From assembly GCA_050084515.1 (NCBI GenBank), contig CM114271.1, forward strand, positions 32,674,001 through 32,738,000: a DNA stretch of 64,000 nucleotides, written 5' to 3'. Under the pieces are notes generated by a model, which had not been told where the DNA came from, did not search any database, and saw nothing but the letters and a program-made list of their open reading frames with translations. The stretch comes from Blasia pusilla (Eukaryota; Marchantiophyta; Marchantiopsida; Blasiales). The number at the start of each line of letters is the position of its first letter. Within the stretch, counting starts at the first letter, position 1. Made by a program: the position numbers and the translations under genes. Shown here one piece after another: positions 11,140 through 23,271 of this stretch.

Positions 11140-12190
11140 TGGATGACACTCGCATCCGTCTCTGCTCAGCCATACCTAGGCTGACTATCCATGTGAGACA
11201 GTTGAGGTCCATTGCCTGCCCCAACACCTGTCTCCGGGATGCCTCAGTTATCCTTGACATCGCCGTAGTACCGGTAGTGAACCCCATGGTGTGCTTGCGA
11301 TCATTTGCTGTAGGCTCCTCCAATGCTCCGGTCACCTTATCCAAAATCATGCCTGGCCTTCCCTAACGAAAGGCATGGGATGCTGGGAAGCTCACCAACG
11401 TAGGTAAGGCTGCCCTCAACTCCCCCATCCAATTGGCCATGGCCAACGGTGGTCTATCATCGCGTGTCATCACCTGAGATCAACGCCCTGAGCCCAAAAT
11501 AGCATCCACTGTGAGATGTGGTGCTCTCTGGACTCCATCGTATGCTCGACTCAATACCTCTAATGGTATCAGGTTCGTCCACAACAGTCGTGGACGATGG
11601 GCACGTGATCCAACTCTCGCCGCATCTAATAACACAGCAGGTCCCAACCAGGACCTCACCTGATACACACTCTTCATTACACGTGCACGAGTGTCTCCCA
11701 ACAACGGCACGTTCTCCAAGATGTACGTTGGAGAACATGTTTGACTCTCCTGCAAGTGTCGTACTACTCGTAGCATCTCCTAAAACATCCCTGACCTCGG
11801 ATGGTGCAATCCAAATCCTCAGCCAGCTGATGAATGACCTTGACATGGCCATCCAACAATCACCAAATGAATGGTGCCAACTCTATCCAGATCGTGCGCC
11901 CCCACCAAAGAGATGTCGGCGGGTAGTGTATGATGATATCCTCGTAGTGCAGATACCGGAGACAAATCAGGATACCTCTAGACCAATCTCGCCACGTGAC
12001 GTAATGATACTCTCCGCGCGGTCTCATCTCTCTCCACATAAGGGTATTGATGCACCCGTATGCCCGCCTGCAATACTGCAGCCAATCCGGTGCTAGTCCC
12101 TCCGAAGAGATCTAACACCCTAACACTCTCCTCTGGGCACTGCCACACAACGGGTGTGGTATCCAGTGGGGTCAACGTCTCCACTCCAAG
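11140..12190 (-). pseudogene. C5 DNA methyltransferase domain in gypsy copy 1 (DNMT3-like)
   Basis: Motifs in order on the minus strand: I, VLDLFGGTSTGLAAVLQAGI (12098-12118 for VLDLFGG); II, YPYVERDETARR; IV, LVIVGWPCQGHSSAG with the catalytic Cys of PCQ at about 11840-11848; VI, ILENVPLLGD (ENV at 11708-11716); an AHRPRLLWTNL block (His near 11599) like the SAAHRARYFWGNL region of DNMT3; and X, MGF (11287) to EASRRQVLGQAMDLNCLTWI (to 11188). Span about 310 residues, close to a DNMT3 catalytic domain. Order is I to X, not the permuted order of plant DRM enzymes. In-frame stops follow ARLV, SSAG and GMF, and frames change around motifs IV-VI and before motif X. Family role: S-adenosylmethionine-dependent methylation of cytosine in DNA. 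It lies between protease and RT with no gap for a separate promoter, which suggests polyprotein synthesis. Confidence 0.87.
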
Positions 12191-12539
12191 AGCCCGATCG
12201 CCACGTGACTCTCACTGCTCCGGAATAAAAGCATGACTCCACGCTTGCCTCACGAGGTCGTCGACACTCCTCTGTAGCTCTCGAGTCATATGCCACAATG
12301 GTGAAGAGGTCTCACCAACATGGGAAGAGACACCCGCCATGGCCTGTCTCTTCGTGTGACTATGCACTATTGGGACATCCTCCGCATGTGCGTTCCCCTT
12401 TAACAACTCTCCTAGCCAGCTAACACTACCTGTGAAAGCCGCCAACATGGTCACAGACTCGCCTCGTGATCGACCACCTTGTCTCGCAAACTGCACGGGT
12501 AACTAACTCATCCGGCCGTCACCTGACCGCCCCCCTGGC

Positions 12540-13250
12540 CGATAAGAAACGGTCTCCTCCCAGAAGTCAAGGATGAATCCTAGGGGATATAACAGTGTAC
12601 TCCCCACCAACACATCCTACGACTCAGTTGGTGTCGTAATCGCACGTGTGCGCACCATAGCACTATCCATCTCATGCTCTGGCTGGAATCTGACAACTAT
12701 CTCCTGTCGAGTCATATACTGCGTGGGTGACACGCCCCCAATCGAGGTATGTATCTGTAAGGGAAAAGGCTTAATGTCGGCCTTCCGTAACCCCAACGCT
12801 AAACACGCCGCCTTCCCTAACATCAAGGGTTGCGCTCCCGAATCCACTAGGACACGCTGCGGGTGGTATACTGTCCCCGTCGGACTAACCAAGCAAAATA
12901 CTCCAGCTCGGTTATCCAGTAACACTACTCTAGGTGTCACCACTGCTTGCTCTATGGCCAGTCGAGCTGGCATATCTACCAACTTCGCCGCCGCTGCATG
13001 CCATGACTCTATGGGGAACGTCCCGAGCACCGGCATTGAGGGCAAGTCCACCACCTCCTCAACTACCTCTGAACAAGAAACACTCAACTCTCCACGCTCA
13101 CACAACGTGGCGGCCAATCAGAACACCTCAGCTGGTCCAACCCCCAACGTCGCCATCTCTATGGCGGAAAATAGCAGAGTCTGACTCACTCTGGTGGCCA
13201 CCTCCAACACTATGGTCGACTCTGACTCCACTTGAGCCGGGATAGGAGTT
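12540..13250 (-). pseudogene. Gypsy copy 1 aspartic protease and C-terminal linker
   Basis: A retropepsin active site, VLVDSGAQPLMLGKA, sits in a 166-residue open frame (12617-13117). The frame begins with MAATLCERGELSVSC and has VVEEVVDLPSMPVLG ahead of the active site. About 60 residues later the linker DVLVGSTLLYPLGFILDFWEE follows, a block I associate with some plant gypsy polyproteins. The enzyme would process Gag-Pol. DSG is intact in this copy, while copy 2 has DLG at the same place. Confidence 0.75.
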
Positions 13251-14985
13251 TTCACTCCAACTCCTCGAGGCGTCGACGTAGGTGCTTGAGCTGTAGGCAC
13301 CGCTGGTCGTCGAGGCACCATCGATGGTGTGTGTAGTGCCTCCGACAATGTGAATGATTGTGGAACCCTGGCTTGCCCCCATCGGTCCCCTCTGGTGGGT
13401 CAATCTCAACTCCACCTCTTGATGTCTCGGTGCCTCTCGCAGCACCCCGAGTCACCACTACCGCTGCCTCAACCCGGGTTGCACTACACATAAGCCCCAT
13501 ACTGGCGAGATCCTCACTTGGGTCAGGGTAAGAGGTAGAAGCTAGAGTCCCACTAGCTGCTTGCAGGTCCGTGCCTTCCCTAAGCTGCATCATCGTCATG
13601 GCAGCAATCTTCTGCTCTAACTTATCGATGCGTGAGAGAAGTGTCGGCTCTGGTACTCCTGCTCCCTCTCCTCTGGCTGGTGGTGGTCCTCTACCATCAC
13701 GTCCAGGAAGAACTCCCCGACCTCCTCCAAGACGACCGGCCCCAAGCCCTCGGCCTACCTCTAGACGTGCCTCTCGGCGAAGGTCAAAACACCTATCCCT
13801 AGTGTGACCATATCTATGGCAATAGTCACACTGGTGCTATGGTGGGACCATCCTCTGTGGCACCTGAGCAATCGGAGGCGCAGGTGGTTCTCTCCCATGC
13901 TGTGGGCAGTCTCTCTGCCTATGGGCCCCTCCACACGTCCAACAAGACCACATCGGTCCCTTCTGGGCAACATATGTAGGTACGGGTCGTTGCCTCATAG
14001 GCTCATGGTACCCGCCCTGCTCTCTAGGCACACTGGCCCGCTCCCGTGGTATTGGTGCTCGCTGTGGCACCTGTGGGGTCACCTTTGCTCGTGGACCCGT
14101 TGACTCTCGAGAAAATCCAGCGATGACTATCTACTCCTCACTCATGTTGAGCTCAATACGCTCAGACAACTCAAAGACCACCTTCAATGTGGGCTTCGTT
14201 GTGTGAATCAGCACCACATCTCGGACTCTCCTCCGTAGTTCTCGGTCCAGAACCCCGTACCAATACTGGACTGATTGCGCTTTAGTCACTCCATACGTAG
14301 CAATGATCAGCCTCCTCATGCGTGTGAATGCCTCTCTCAAACTCTCACCCGATCGTCGCTAAAAATCGTGTAGACTCTTCAGCTTGTCGGTGCGTACACC
14401 CTGGTTGCTCTTCCCCAAATGTCAGAAGAACTCCACTGTGGGGCTGAAGTTGGGTGGCCCTCTACCACCAGAGGTCTCTGCCACATCGCTTGTCTCACTG
14501 CCCTCCTCTCCATCTAGTCTCCGGGTTGATGGTGTGGATCTCTCTCCTCTCACAATCCCATCATATGCCTTGCGACCACTAGTGGACACATACCCTAGAG
14601 CCCAATACATCCTCCAGGCATTGATCTCTACTGAATATAGTGATCGAAACTCCATGTAGTCATCCATCGGAGGACCCCCCAAGTGCTGGAACAACCCCTT
14701 CCATGCCATGAAAGGATTGAACCGTGTCGGGGTCCATATCTCTTGGAAGTTGCACCACGTGTCGAACTCCTGGATAAAATCATCTAAGTGGATGATACCC
14801 ACTGCACCCGAGAATTGATGCATGCCCCGATGGCCCATGTCGTCCATCTCCTGCCAAGTGATACTGCCTCCGTCTGCGATCTCGTCACCAGACCCAGTAT
14901 CTAGTGATGACGATCCAACCATGGATGGATGTCGAGGTAGATCCTCACTCTTAACTCCTCGGTATCTCACTCCACTCCGTGTCAC
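13250..14985 (-). pseudogene. Gypsy copy 1 Gag with two zinc knuckles
   Basis: The likely start is the Met at 14985 (MTRSGVRYRGVKSEDL). The capsid-like part includes FDTWCNFQEIWTPTRFNPF and, after a stop and frame change, GESLREAFTRMRRLI. Two nucleic-acid-binding knuckles follow: CWTCGGAHRQRDC, spaced CX2CX3HX4C, and CDYCHRYGHTRDRC, spaced CX2CX4HX4C. An in-frame TAG (13837-13839) separates them. After the knuckles come an Arg/Gly/Pro-rich tail and a short heptad-like RIDKLEQKIAAMTMM. Gag would form the particle that packages element RNA. Stops and frameshifts make it a pseudogene. Confidence 0.75.
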
Positions 14986-16836
14986 TCCACTACTACTGCT
15001 TGCACTACCCCGTTCTTCCGAACCCTGGAAGAACGCTGTGATGACAAACCGTGTCTCACCTACTCAAGGACTCAGACTCACCGAGAGTCTCCCACACTCC
15101 TCACTAGCTCACCTATGCTAACGCCAATCCCGTGATGACACACCCGGCCTCAGGCACACTCAACACTTGGGCTCACCATGAGCCTCCCAACTGACTCATC
15201 TAACCTAGCGACACTCTCTCCGGTCATACACGCAACCCCTACTTGGCAACCGCCGTATATCTACCAACATGCTACACGTGAAAAGATTCTATACTCGTCA
15301 CCATCACTCAACCCACCTAGCACCAGCTACTACCCGATACCCAACACTCTCAATCACACATGACAAGTGCAGGGAAAGGGACTCGAATAGGTAACCTGAT
15401 CACGCCCACCAACCTACGTACCGTCAACACTCACTCATCCATGTCGTATGACAACGTCCGCAACACAACACTCTCCTCAACTAACACGTCGATCCTCCCG
15501 TCAACAGATATGGACAACCCGTTTGGATCATGTGCACTGACACTCCATCGTCAATTTCCCCCCGCAAACTGTCACGTTCGTCGAATTGTGTCCGGTCTCA
15601 CCACGTAGCTCAACATCAACCACATCCACTGTCCAACTATATAGGTCGCTTACCACATCGATATTCTCACCGCTACCACGAACGTGTCCTTATGGACGTG
15701 ACCATGATCTTAACCCCCGAAAGCCTTTCTGTCCCGCTTCCTGCTTGATGCGACCTTGCCTTCTCCACACCCGACCTGCGTTTCTGTCTGTCAAGCGAGC
15801 CTCCTCTCCTGATATCCTTACTTCCGTCCCGTGGCCTTGTGTGGCTGCCTTTCGCAGCTCCGCTCTCCAGACTCCGTCTGACTCCCCTGCTTCCTTCCTT
15901 GGCCCCTACCTTGGAGCCTTGAATGCGGGAGAGGGGCGGTGGCCTGTGCCCCTATGCCTCTCCTCTAACCTTAGATCCTTAAAGGCTCTTGGCCCCTTGC
16001 CTAGCTGCGGCCCTGGCCCCCTCATGCCAACTTAACCTCCTCTCTGCATCTAAGGGCACGTGGCCCTATGCAAGCTCCCTCCAACCTCAGAGCTTCTTGC
16101 TCCTTCCTCCTCCAAACCTTCTGTGTACTCGGGCACCGTACCCTATGCACCTCCCGCGTTCCTGGAGCTCTGGGCTCTTTCTTTCCTCGAATTCTCTCGG
16201 ACCCTTCTGGCCTCTACAAGTACTCTCCACGGGCCCACGGCCCTATGCAGCCCCACCCAATCCCACATGAGCCTTCACACCCCCACACCCAATTCTAACT
16301 CCCTGCCTCGGACGTAGACGAGTCCCTTGCCTGCGTGAGCCTCTCTCCCCGTTTTGCTTCCACCCGCCCCGCGCAATTCCTCGCATCCGTTTAGACCTAA
16401 ACGACTACCTCCATGAAAAGTGTGACCTAACTGTGACCTAGGCGGCTATGATCTACAATCCTCTTGGCGGTTGTAGCTCTCAAAGCTACTCTTTTCTCTC
16501 TCTTGACACACTCGCCCATGAACACCCGTTGTGAAACTTCCCGCTACACTCCGCTGTTGTCCCCCATAGACCCACACCATCAAAATCTGAGAAGAAACGG
16601 ACAGCGCTTCCGCACGTAGGTTTTTGAATAGAAAAATGACCAACACCTGCAACAGACGCGTCTCCAGGGACTCCCGACCAAGGCAACTCTCTTGCCTACC
16701 TGCAAACAACGAGTTCCCACCAACCCCATGACATCTTTCTCATGTAAAAATAAAGAGTAGTAAAAACGGCACACCCGGCCTAAATCTCCACTCCTCAATT
16801 TACATCGGCATATTGAGCCTCGTCTACCCTGTGCTA
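14986..16836. other. Leader region of gypsy copy 1
   Basis: Between the Gag start and the 5' LTR promoter duplication lies about 1.8 kb of pyrimidine-rich DNA. No protein is recognisable. Part of it (around 15350-15420) resembles 40230-40310 ahead of copy 2 Gag, both containing GGTAACCTGA, which fits a shared untranslated leader. I could not locate the primer binding site or the inner edge of the LTR. Confidence 0.45.
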
Positions 16837-17506
16837 TCAAGGAATCCAGACGCTAGCACCCTAGTCCTATCTCACACACATACAAGAGAGGTGCTCCAAC
16901 GGCCCAACATGAGAAAGATGGCTTAGGAAAGTCATCTTCCTCTCTTATATAGGGTTGGAAAAGTGTCAAAAGGCTCTTCCCCCAAAAATAGCCATCCCCT
17001 TGGTAACCTACGCGCACAGGTTACGAGGGTCGGGTGACCTGGTCAACAACTCACCCGGTTGTGAAAGACCTCTATATGAAAGTTATCAGAAACGACATTC
17101 CTGACACAATGGACCTATCCTCAAGGAATCCAGACGCTAGCACCCTAGTCCTATCTCACACACATACAAGAGAGGTGCTCCAACGGCCCAACATGAGAAA
17201 GATGGCTTAGGAAAGTCATCTTCCTCTCTTATATAGGGTTGGAAAAGAGTCAAAAGGCTCTTCCCCCAAAAATAGCCATCCCCTTGGTAACCTACGCGCA
17301 CAAGTTATGAGGGTCGGGTGACCTGGTCAACAACTCACCCGGTTGTGAAAGACCTCTATATGAAAGTTGTCAGAAACGACATTCCTGACACAATGGACCT
17401 ATCCTCAACCTCATCCGACTGGGACAAAGTTACACTCAAGATATTCCGCTAGCTCCTACGCCCTATCCACGATAGATCACGGCCTATCGACTACCCAGAT
17501 GTGACA
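16837..17506 (-). repeat. 5' LTR part of gypsy copy 1 with duplicated promoter
   Basis: Two tandem 284-bp units (16837-17120 and 17121-17404) differ at about four or five positions. Each contains a minus-strand TATA box, CTATATAAG, at 16944-16952 and 17228-17236. The outer end GATGTGACA at 17506, and blocks such as GGTAACCTAYGC and CTCTATATGA, resemble the solo LTR at 47918-48563. The orientation matches the element's coding strand. The inner LTR boundary is unresolved. Confidence 0.65.
16944..16952 (-). promoter_or_regulatory. TATA box of gypsy copy 1 LTR (first of two)
   Basis: CTATATAAG on the minus strand, in the right orientation to transcribe the element. The duplicated copy is at 17228-17236. 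Start sites are not shown by sequence alone. Confidence 0.45.
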
Positions 17507-19700
17507 TCATCAAAATCAAACACACGCTTACATGGAAGATCAAAACTTTAGTGGGCTTCCACTAGCATGGAAACATGTTGGAGTTTTCATGAGTGTGATA
17601 TGGGCATAGAAAAATGTCTCAAAAGTGATGGTTGCAATGTGGGAGAGCATGATCAAATGTTGTGTAGAACTTAGGGTGATCTCAAGTTCCACAATAGTCG
17701 AACTCCAAGGAGACTGCAACCTAACTTGGAAAATGATTGAGCGTTTGGGATTGCTCCACATTTTAGTTCATAAAAACTAGACTAAAGGTAAGCTTGGAAT
17801 GAATGAGGTGGGGTTGGAAAGCTTGTAAGAAGCCAATTCCAACATACTAAAGATTAAAAAAAATTACATCGGAAGACATTTAGAAATGGTCCCAAAACAA
17901 ATCGAAAGGTAGCTTTGGTTGAGGTCCACAAGTTACCTATGAGGAATCCCTTGGATAAAGGTAGGGGCCAAGTTCTTTGGAACTTTATGTAAAGGGAAGG
18001 GTTTCTAAGGGTATTTTGAACGTAAACCCCACCTTAGGCATCATGGCAGTTCACTAAGGGCACGAGATGGATTGAAAGGTTGGCTTTGGGGTTTTGACAT
18101 CAAGCCAAGTTAAGGTAGTCCAATGATGGATGCCAACCTTGAATTTTGACCCATGACTCAAATATGGAGTCATGGTTAGAGACTTGTTCAAGCTCTATTG
18201 GTACAGTTAGAATCATCAAACGCTGTTCCATGTTCCTAGACTATAAAGGAAGTGTGTCCCAAGGTTTGAATGACTTACCTGAATTGGGAAGTGAGCAGTT
18301 AGGTTAATATGTGATCATGTCTAGATCTGCTAAGTTTGAGGTGTAACCCAAGATGCCAACTCAAGAGACGTTAGGCTGGTTAACCCAAACTGTGCCTCAT
18401 GTGAGTGTTTGGGTGCAAATGAGTAAGAGGATATGATTTATTCAACGCAAGTTTCCGCAACACACAAGAGTAATGTCCATGGAAGTAGGTGCATGACAAG
18501 AGAAATTTTGAGGTAAGCACCCACCCATGGCTCCATGAGGCAAGTAATCCAACCCTCTTCTATGAGAGAACCATGTTTTGGGAGTAGGAACAAATATGGG
18601 TCCTAAGGTGTATGGGAATATCCATGTAGGACATAGTATCTCTAAAAATGGCCATAAAGTGAGCATCTATCAAACAGATTGGGGTTCAGACTTACCACAG
18701 ATACCTCAGGAGGAGAAAGTTGACAAACAATCCTAACTTCATCTAGAAGAAAATCTTGAAATGCTTTAATACAAGATTGCAAGGAAAGGGAGCCCTCATA
18801 CTATAGTAGAAAGTACAAAAAATCTAGAGCAAAGAAAGGGTGTGTCTATGGCCTACCTAAGAAAGCGGAAGGGGCCACTAGCTCCCTTGAGAGAAGACCT
18901 ACACCACATAAGGCAATCTGCAAGGAGTTCTCAATAAGCTAGTAGATCCATAAGACACTCAAAAGGTCCATGCCTTTAAAGATTTCCAAACATTTGAAGA
19001 ATTCTCTTATCAAAGGATCTAATAAGAGTAAGGAGGTGGCTAAACAGTCGTAATGAGATATCAAGAGCGTCTAACAAAACAAGAGGAAATGATTCCAAAA
19101 GCAATTCGAGGATCACCAATCCTTGTGAGGTCATCAATAATTCATGTATGTGTAATCCACTTCTTCTTTCTCCTCCGTACATATAAGTATGAGAAGCCTA
19201 CGATTTGGAAGCCTTTTGTTTCCATTCCATTGTAAGTTCCTAGACTCAACCAAGCGAGATGGCCAATTGAGTTCTACACATACCAAGAGCTTATTTTCTT
19301 TGTAATCCCCAACCACCACAAGAAATTAAGAGTTTCCATTTTGTCAAAAATTGTTTCAGAATAAATCCAAGATATGCAATTTCTTCATAAAACTGGAAAA
19401 AGGGTAAATTTTTAGAAACTTTTGGTGAAGCTAGTAAGTTTAGGTTCAAAAAGACAGATTGGACTAAAAACACCCTACTTGGACGATTCACAAACATCCC
19501 ATTCCTTCCACAAAAGCAAGAGAAACGTAATCTTTTAGCTACCATTTCTTAGACCTGCATGGACTCCTTCCCAAAGTGACGTGGCTCCACGAATAGGTCT
19601 TCTCATCTACTTTCCAAACAACAAACTTTGACGACCATCGCCTAGAAGTTTTGGAAGTCTAAACATATGAATCCTTACCACAAAAACCAACCTCGGCCCA
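17507..19700. other. AT-rich spacer
   Basis: No supportable gene, RNA or mobile element. The open frames are short and unlike any family I know. Confidence 0.4.
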
Positions 19701-22700
19701 GGTTCTCACATGGACAGTTGTCAAACGTACTGGCGGCGTTGCACAGCAGTCGTGGTGATATGCTCCTCCTGGGGGGCATTCACTCACTCACTCATGAGTG
19801 ACTGCGTGAATCGTAGCGATATGAGACAGGATAATAGTACCGACCATAGGATAATAGAGCAGCTGGTCAGTGGAGTGGGACTAAATCCCACTACCGAGGG
19901 ACTGCGGTGGAGTGGAGTGGAGTGGATGATATGGAATTGTAGAGTGGAGAGTGTGGGTATGGCCGAAAATGGCATGAATCAAGAGAAATGGCTGAGAGAC
20001 GAGGTCTAGATTAGTAGTAGGGATGGGTTTTGTCCTATAGCTGAAATTTATGAGTGAGAAACCAAGTGATCTCCTTGAACGAGTGAGTGAGTGGACAGGT
20101 CTATCTATGCTGCTAGTAGTAGTGGTAGTATTGTCAGTCAGCTAGTGAGAGGAGTAATAGTACGAACGAAATAGGATAATGGTATGGCAGATTCAAGTTC
20201 GAGCTACACTTATGAACTCGACAAGCTTCACCGTTTGTGTCATGTGCTGTTGCCGCAGCAGAAGAAGCAGAGGGATATGATAATGCCTGCAGAATTCATA
20301 GGTCTGGGCGTCCACTCTACTCTTCGTCCCTCACCTCCCACTCTACTACCACTACTACTCTCCAGAGACGGAGCCTCTTCAATGTCTCCATTCGCTTTTG
20401 CAGGTTGTGGGAGGATTCTCCTCCCGCCATCTCCTCGCCTCTTTCGTCATCTGCGAGCTGCGGCTGCTGCTCCTGCTGCCTCCGCCTCCTCCTCACCTGA
20501 CACACCCACGTATCGCAGAAACGGGAAATTTCACATCTCGATCACTTCAACCTGCAATGCTCCAGAAATCATGCTACACATCGCAAGAATGTCGTAAGAC
20601 CAAGACGACCAGACGCCGTTTGAGCCTGGCTGTAGCAGAAGCACATCATGAATCAGTATCTGCTCCGACGATACGATCCAATGCAATTCGATGTGATGCG
20701 CGCAAGGTCTGGGAAAGTAAGTACGTACTGAAAAAGATGGAAATACTTTATATCTCTCTCTCTCTCGCACTCACTCACGGACTAAACATTTGTTCTCTTT
20801 GGTTGGTCTCTGCCGTGGATGTCAGTGACGCAAACGGTTCCGGCACCGGGTCTTACCACAATCCCATGTACGACGTGGATGATATCATTTCATTCGAAGA
20901 GCTCACGGTTAGTTCCAGCCACGCATCGCTCCTTCCATTGCTTCTGCAGCCGACTCGGACAGCCTCCGGCCTCTCCTACCTGCGTACAAGAGCTTAACAA
21001 ACAAAAAAAAGAAGAAAACCACGCAAATGTCATGATGAGTGAGGGCATGCCTCTTGCTGGCAAGGGTGCTCGCGCATTTAAGGCACTTCCATGCTGAGGT
21101 AGACCTCCTATGGGCAGAGCTAGCTTCCCTCCAAGACGCGTTCGAGTGGAAGTGACGTCGCTGTCCTGCGTGATCGCGCATTAATTATTACTCCACGGAT
21201 TCAAAAACCTTGGAAAACCATTGACCGGAAGTCGACGAATCGTCCTCGCTGCTCAGGTAATTGTGTCTCCCAAGGACCAGGTCTGGAGAAGAGCGATGCA
21301 GAAGAGCTCTAGAGAATCTTCGAACAAACAAGTTGTGAATCCGGACAAGGAGACAAAGTGCGTGAATTTTTCTTCACTGGAGTCAGACTGGTCTCGATGT
21401 TGCGATCGATCGATATACATCCGTGCAGACGACCAGGATGGCAGGTAGATGTCTCGCAATCGCTGCCCAAAAGCAAGTGCCATGCGTGAAAGTGACGGCA
21501 CTCTGAGCTCTGACGATGTAATGGCACTGCAGAATGTCAAGTGTGACGAATTCACTTCTCCGAGGACTGGCTCTACTTGTCCACGGCAAACGTACGACCT
21601 CCCGAGACCGCTAATTCAAATATCGCAGCAAGGGATCACAAATGGAAAACTGAACCTGCCGATGGCAACCCTTCCATACCTATGTTTCTTTTGGGGAGTA
21701 GTCACTGTCTATATGTTCTAAACAGTGTAGCTACGATGCGCGTGCGAGTGACCGTAATCGGCTTGAAATCAAACCGCACAACCGCACGGATCGGATGAAT
21801 GTTTCTGGCTCACAAATGACAGCTCAAACTGCGTAAGAAAGAAAAGAATAGCGCCATCTTGCATGGCCTAAGAATTCTGGAATCGCCACGACCCTCCAAG
21901 AAAGTCACCAGCCCAATCACAACCCTACTTCTCTGACGACTGCGTCAAACCGTGCATAGCCTTACATCGCTACTATGAAAGTACAAGTCACTGAATTTGA
22001 AATCGAAAACGAACCTCCTAGCCACCGGTTGGTGCGAATTACAAATACAATCAAATCACTGTATGTATACACTGAGAACTAACCGTTCAAGTGAAAAAAG
22101 GCCTTTCTAACGCATATTCTAATGTTGCTGCTATCAATTCAACCCCTGGGTGTCATGCATGTGGCCTCGTCGAATCTCGCAGCTTGTGATCAAGAACCAT
22201 CTCAGAGAAAAATGAAGGCCCCGTCCCGCGTACATGTCCTACCAATTCTGGATTGAAGGCGCTCTGAGTTACTGTGAAGATATGAGAAAAGAACAAACCC
22301 ATTCTGGTTATCGCTGCGTCGATTTGGGGCCCGTCGCACATCCTGGTTCTTGCAGTCGCTTGACATGAGGTACGGCAGATCGCAATGGACGGAAATTCAA
22401 AAATCTGTCTTCGACCTCTCCATTTCATCAGTCTGAGAATGAAAACAATCTGCAACTGCGAGAGAGTCCTTGGCACAGAGGTAAGAGAGAATGTCCTGCT
22501 AGCTACATGAACACGATCGAATGAATTGAATTAAAAGTGGTGCCTTAGGGACCTCAAGCTCCCGAAACTCAAACGCCTTTGCGAGGCACGTTACAGTTCC
22601 ATAGTGGGTGATACTACGTACGCCGTATAAAATCATGAGCCCACTGAGGGCTAATCCCGCAGCAGCGAGTCTCTGAATTAACAATCCTTACGACGAAATG

Positions 22701-23271
22701 CAAACAAGATAGGGTGAGTATCAGTACCAGAAACTAGAGTCAAATCTGGTTGTCCATCTCCCGTACCCTCACAGAAATTTAATATGGACCTGTGAACATT
22801 ACCCGGGACTACTAGAACTGCATGACTCACATCTCTTGGGGACTGAGAGATACCTCAAGAAACTAGTCCTCGCGTGAATGTAATAGAAGGCATTAACTGC
22901 CTTGGAATCCCATGTGAAAAATCGAGCTCACTGTGGAAGGCTCATCTCTCGGTTGATCAGAGTACCGTGACCAATCCGCCTCCTGTGTACATCGTCGCAC
23001 AATCCTCCCGATTCCAATTTGAAGAAAGGGCAATATCTGTAGAGTACAACACGAAGAGAAAACGCGCGCAGTGTAAACCTATTTCCAACTTCATCATCAA
23101 TGATAACTGGAATATACACTTAAATGCACAGTTAGCGATGGCGGACAAACCAGAGCATAGGTGAACAGTGAGCCTACTGCATGATCGCGAAAAGTGCGCA
23201 TTCTTTTCTTTACGGTACCCTAGACGTTTCGAATTCTTTGTGACCCTTCAATCCCCATCAGATCAGAATTT

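Larger units (their letters stand above)
8090..17506 (-). mobile_element. Ty3/gypsy retrotransposon copy 1 with DNA methyltransferase domain
   Basis: Read on the minus strand the order is 5' LTR (ending at 17506), leader, Gag with two zinc knuckles, protease, C5 DNA methyltransferase, RT, RNase H, integrase and an LTR remnant. This is the fullest copy in the window. Every domain is interrupted by stops or frameshifts, so the element is dead. The outer ends resemble those of the solo LTR at 47918-48563 (TGTC...GACA type, with TG mutated to TT at 8090). The flanking pentamers (caatc on the left, tcatc on the right) match at only three of five bases, so a target-site duplication is not established. 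Confidence 0.85.

Noticed and set aside
11518-12096. Plus-strand 192-codon frame opposite the methyltransferase
   Set aside because: The minus strand carries motifs I, IV and VI. The plus frame has no recognisable feature and is an antisense shadow.
8085-17511. Target-site duplication for gypsy copy 1 (caatc and tcatc)
   Set aside because: Only three of five bases match, and the element end at 8090 is mutated, so chance is likely.
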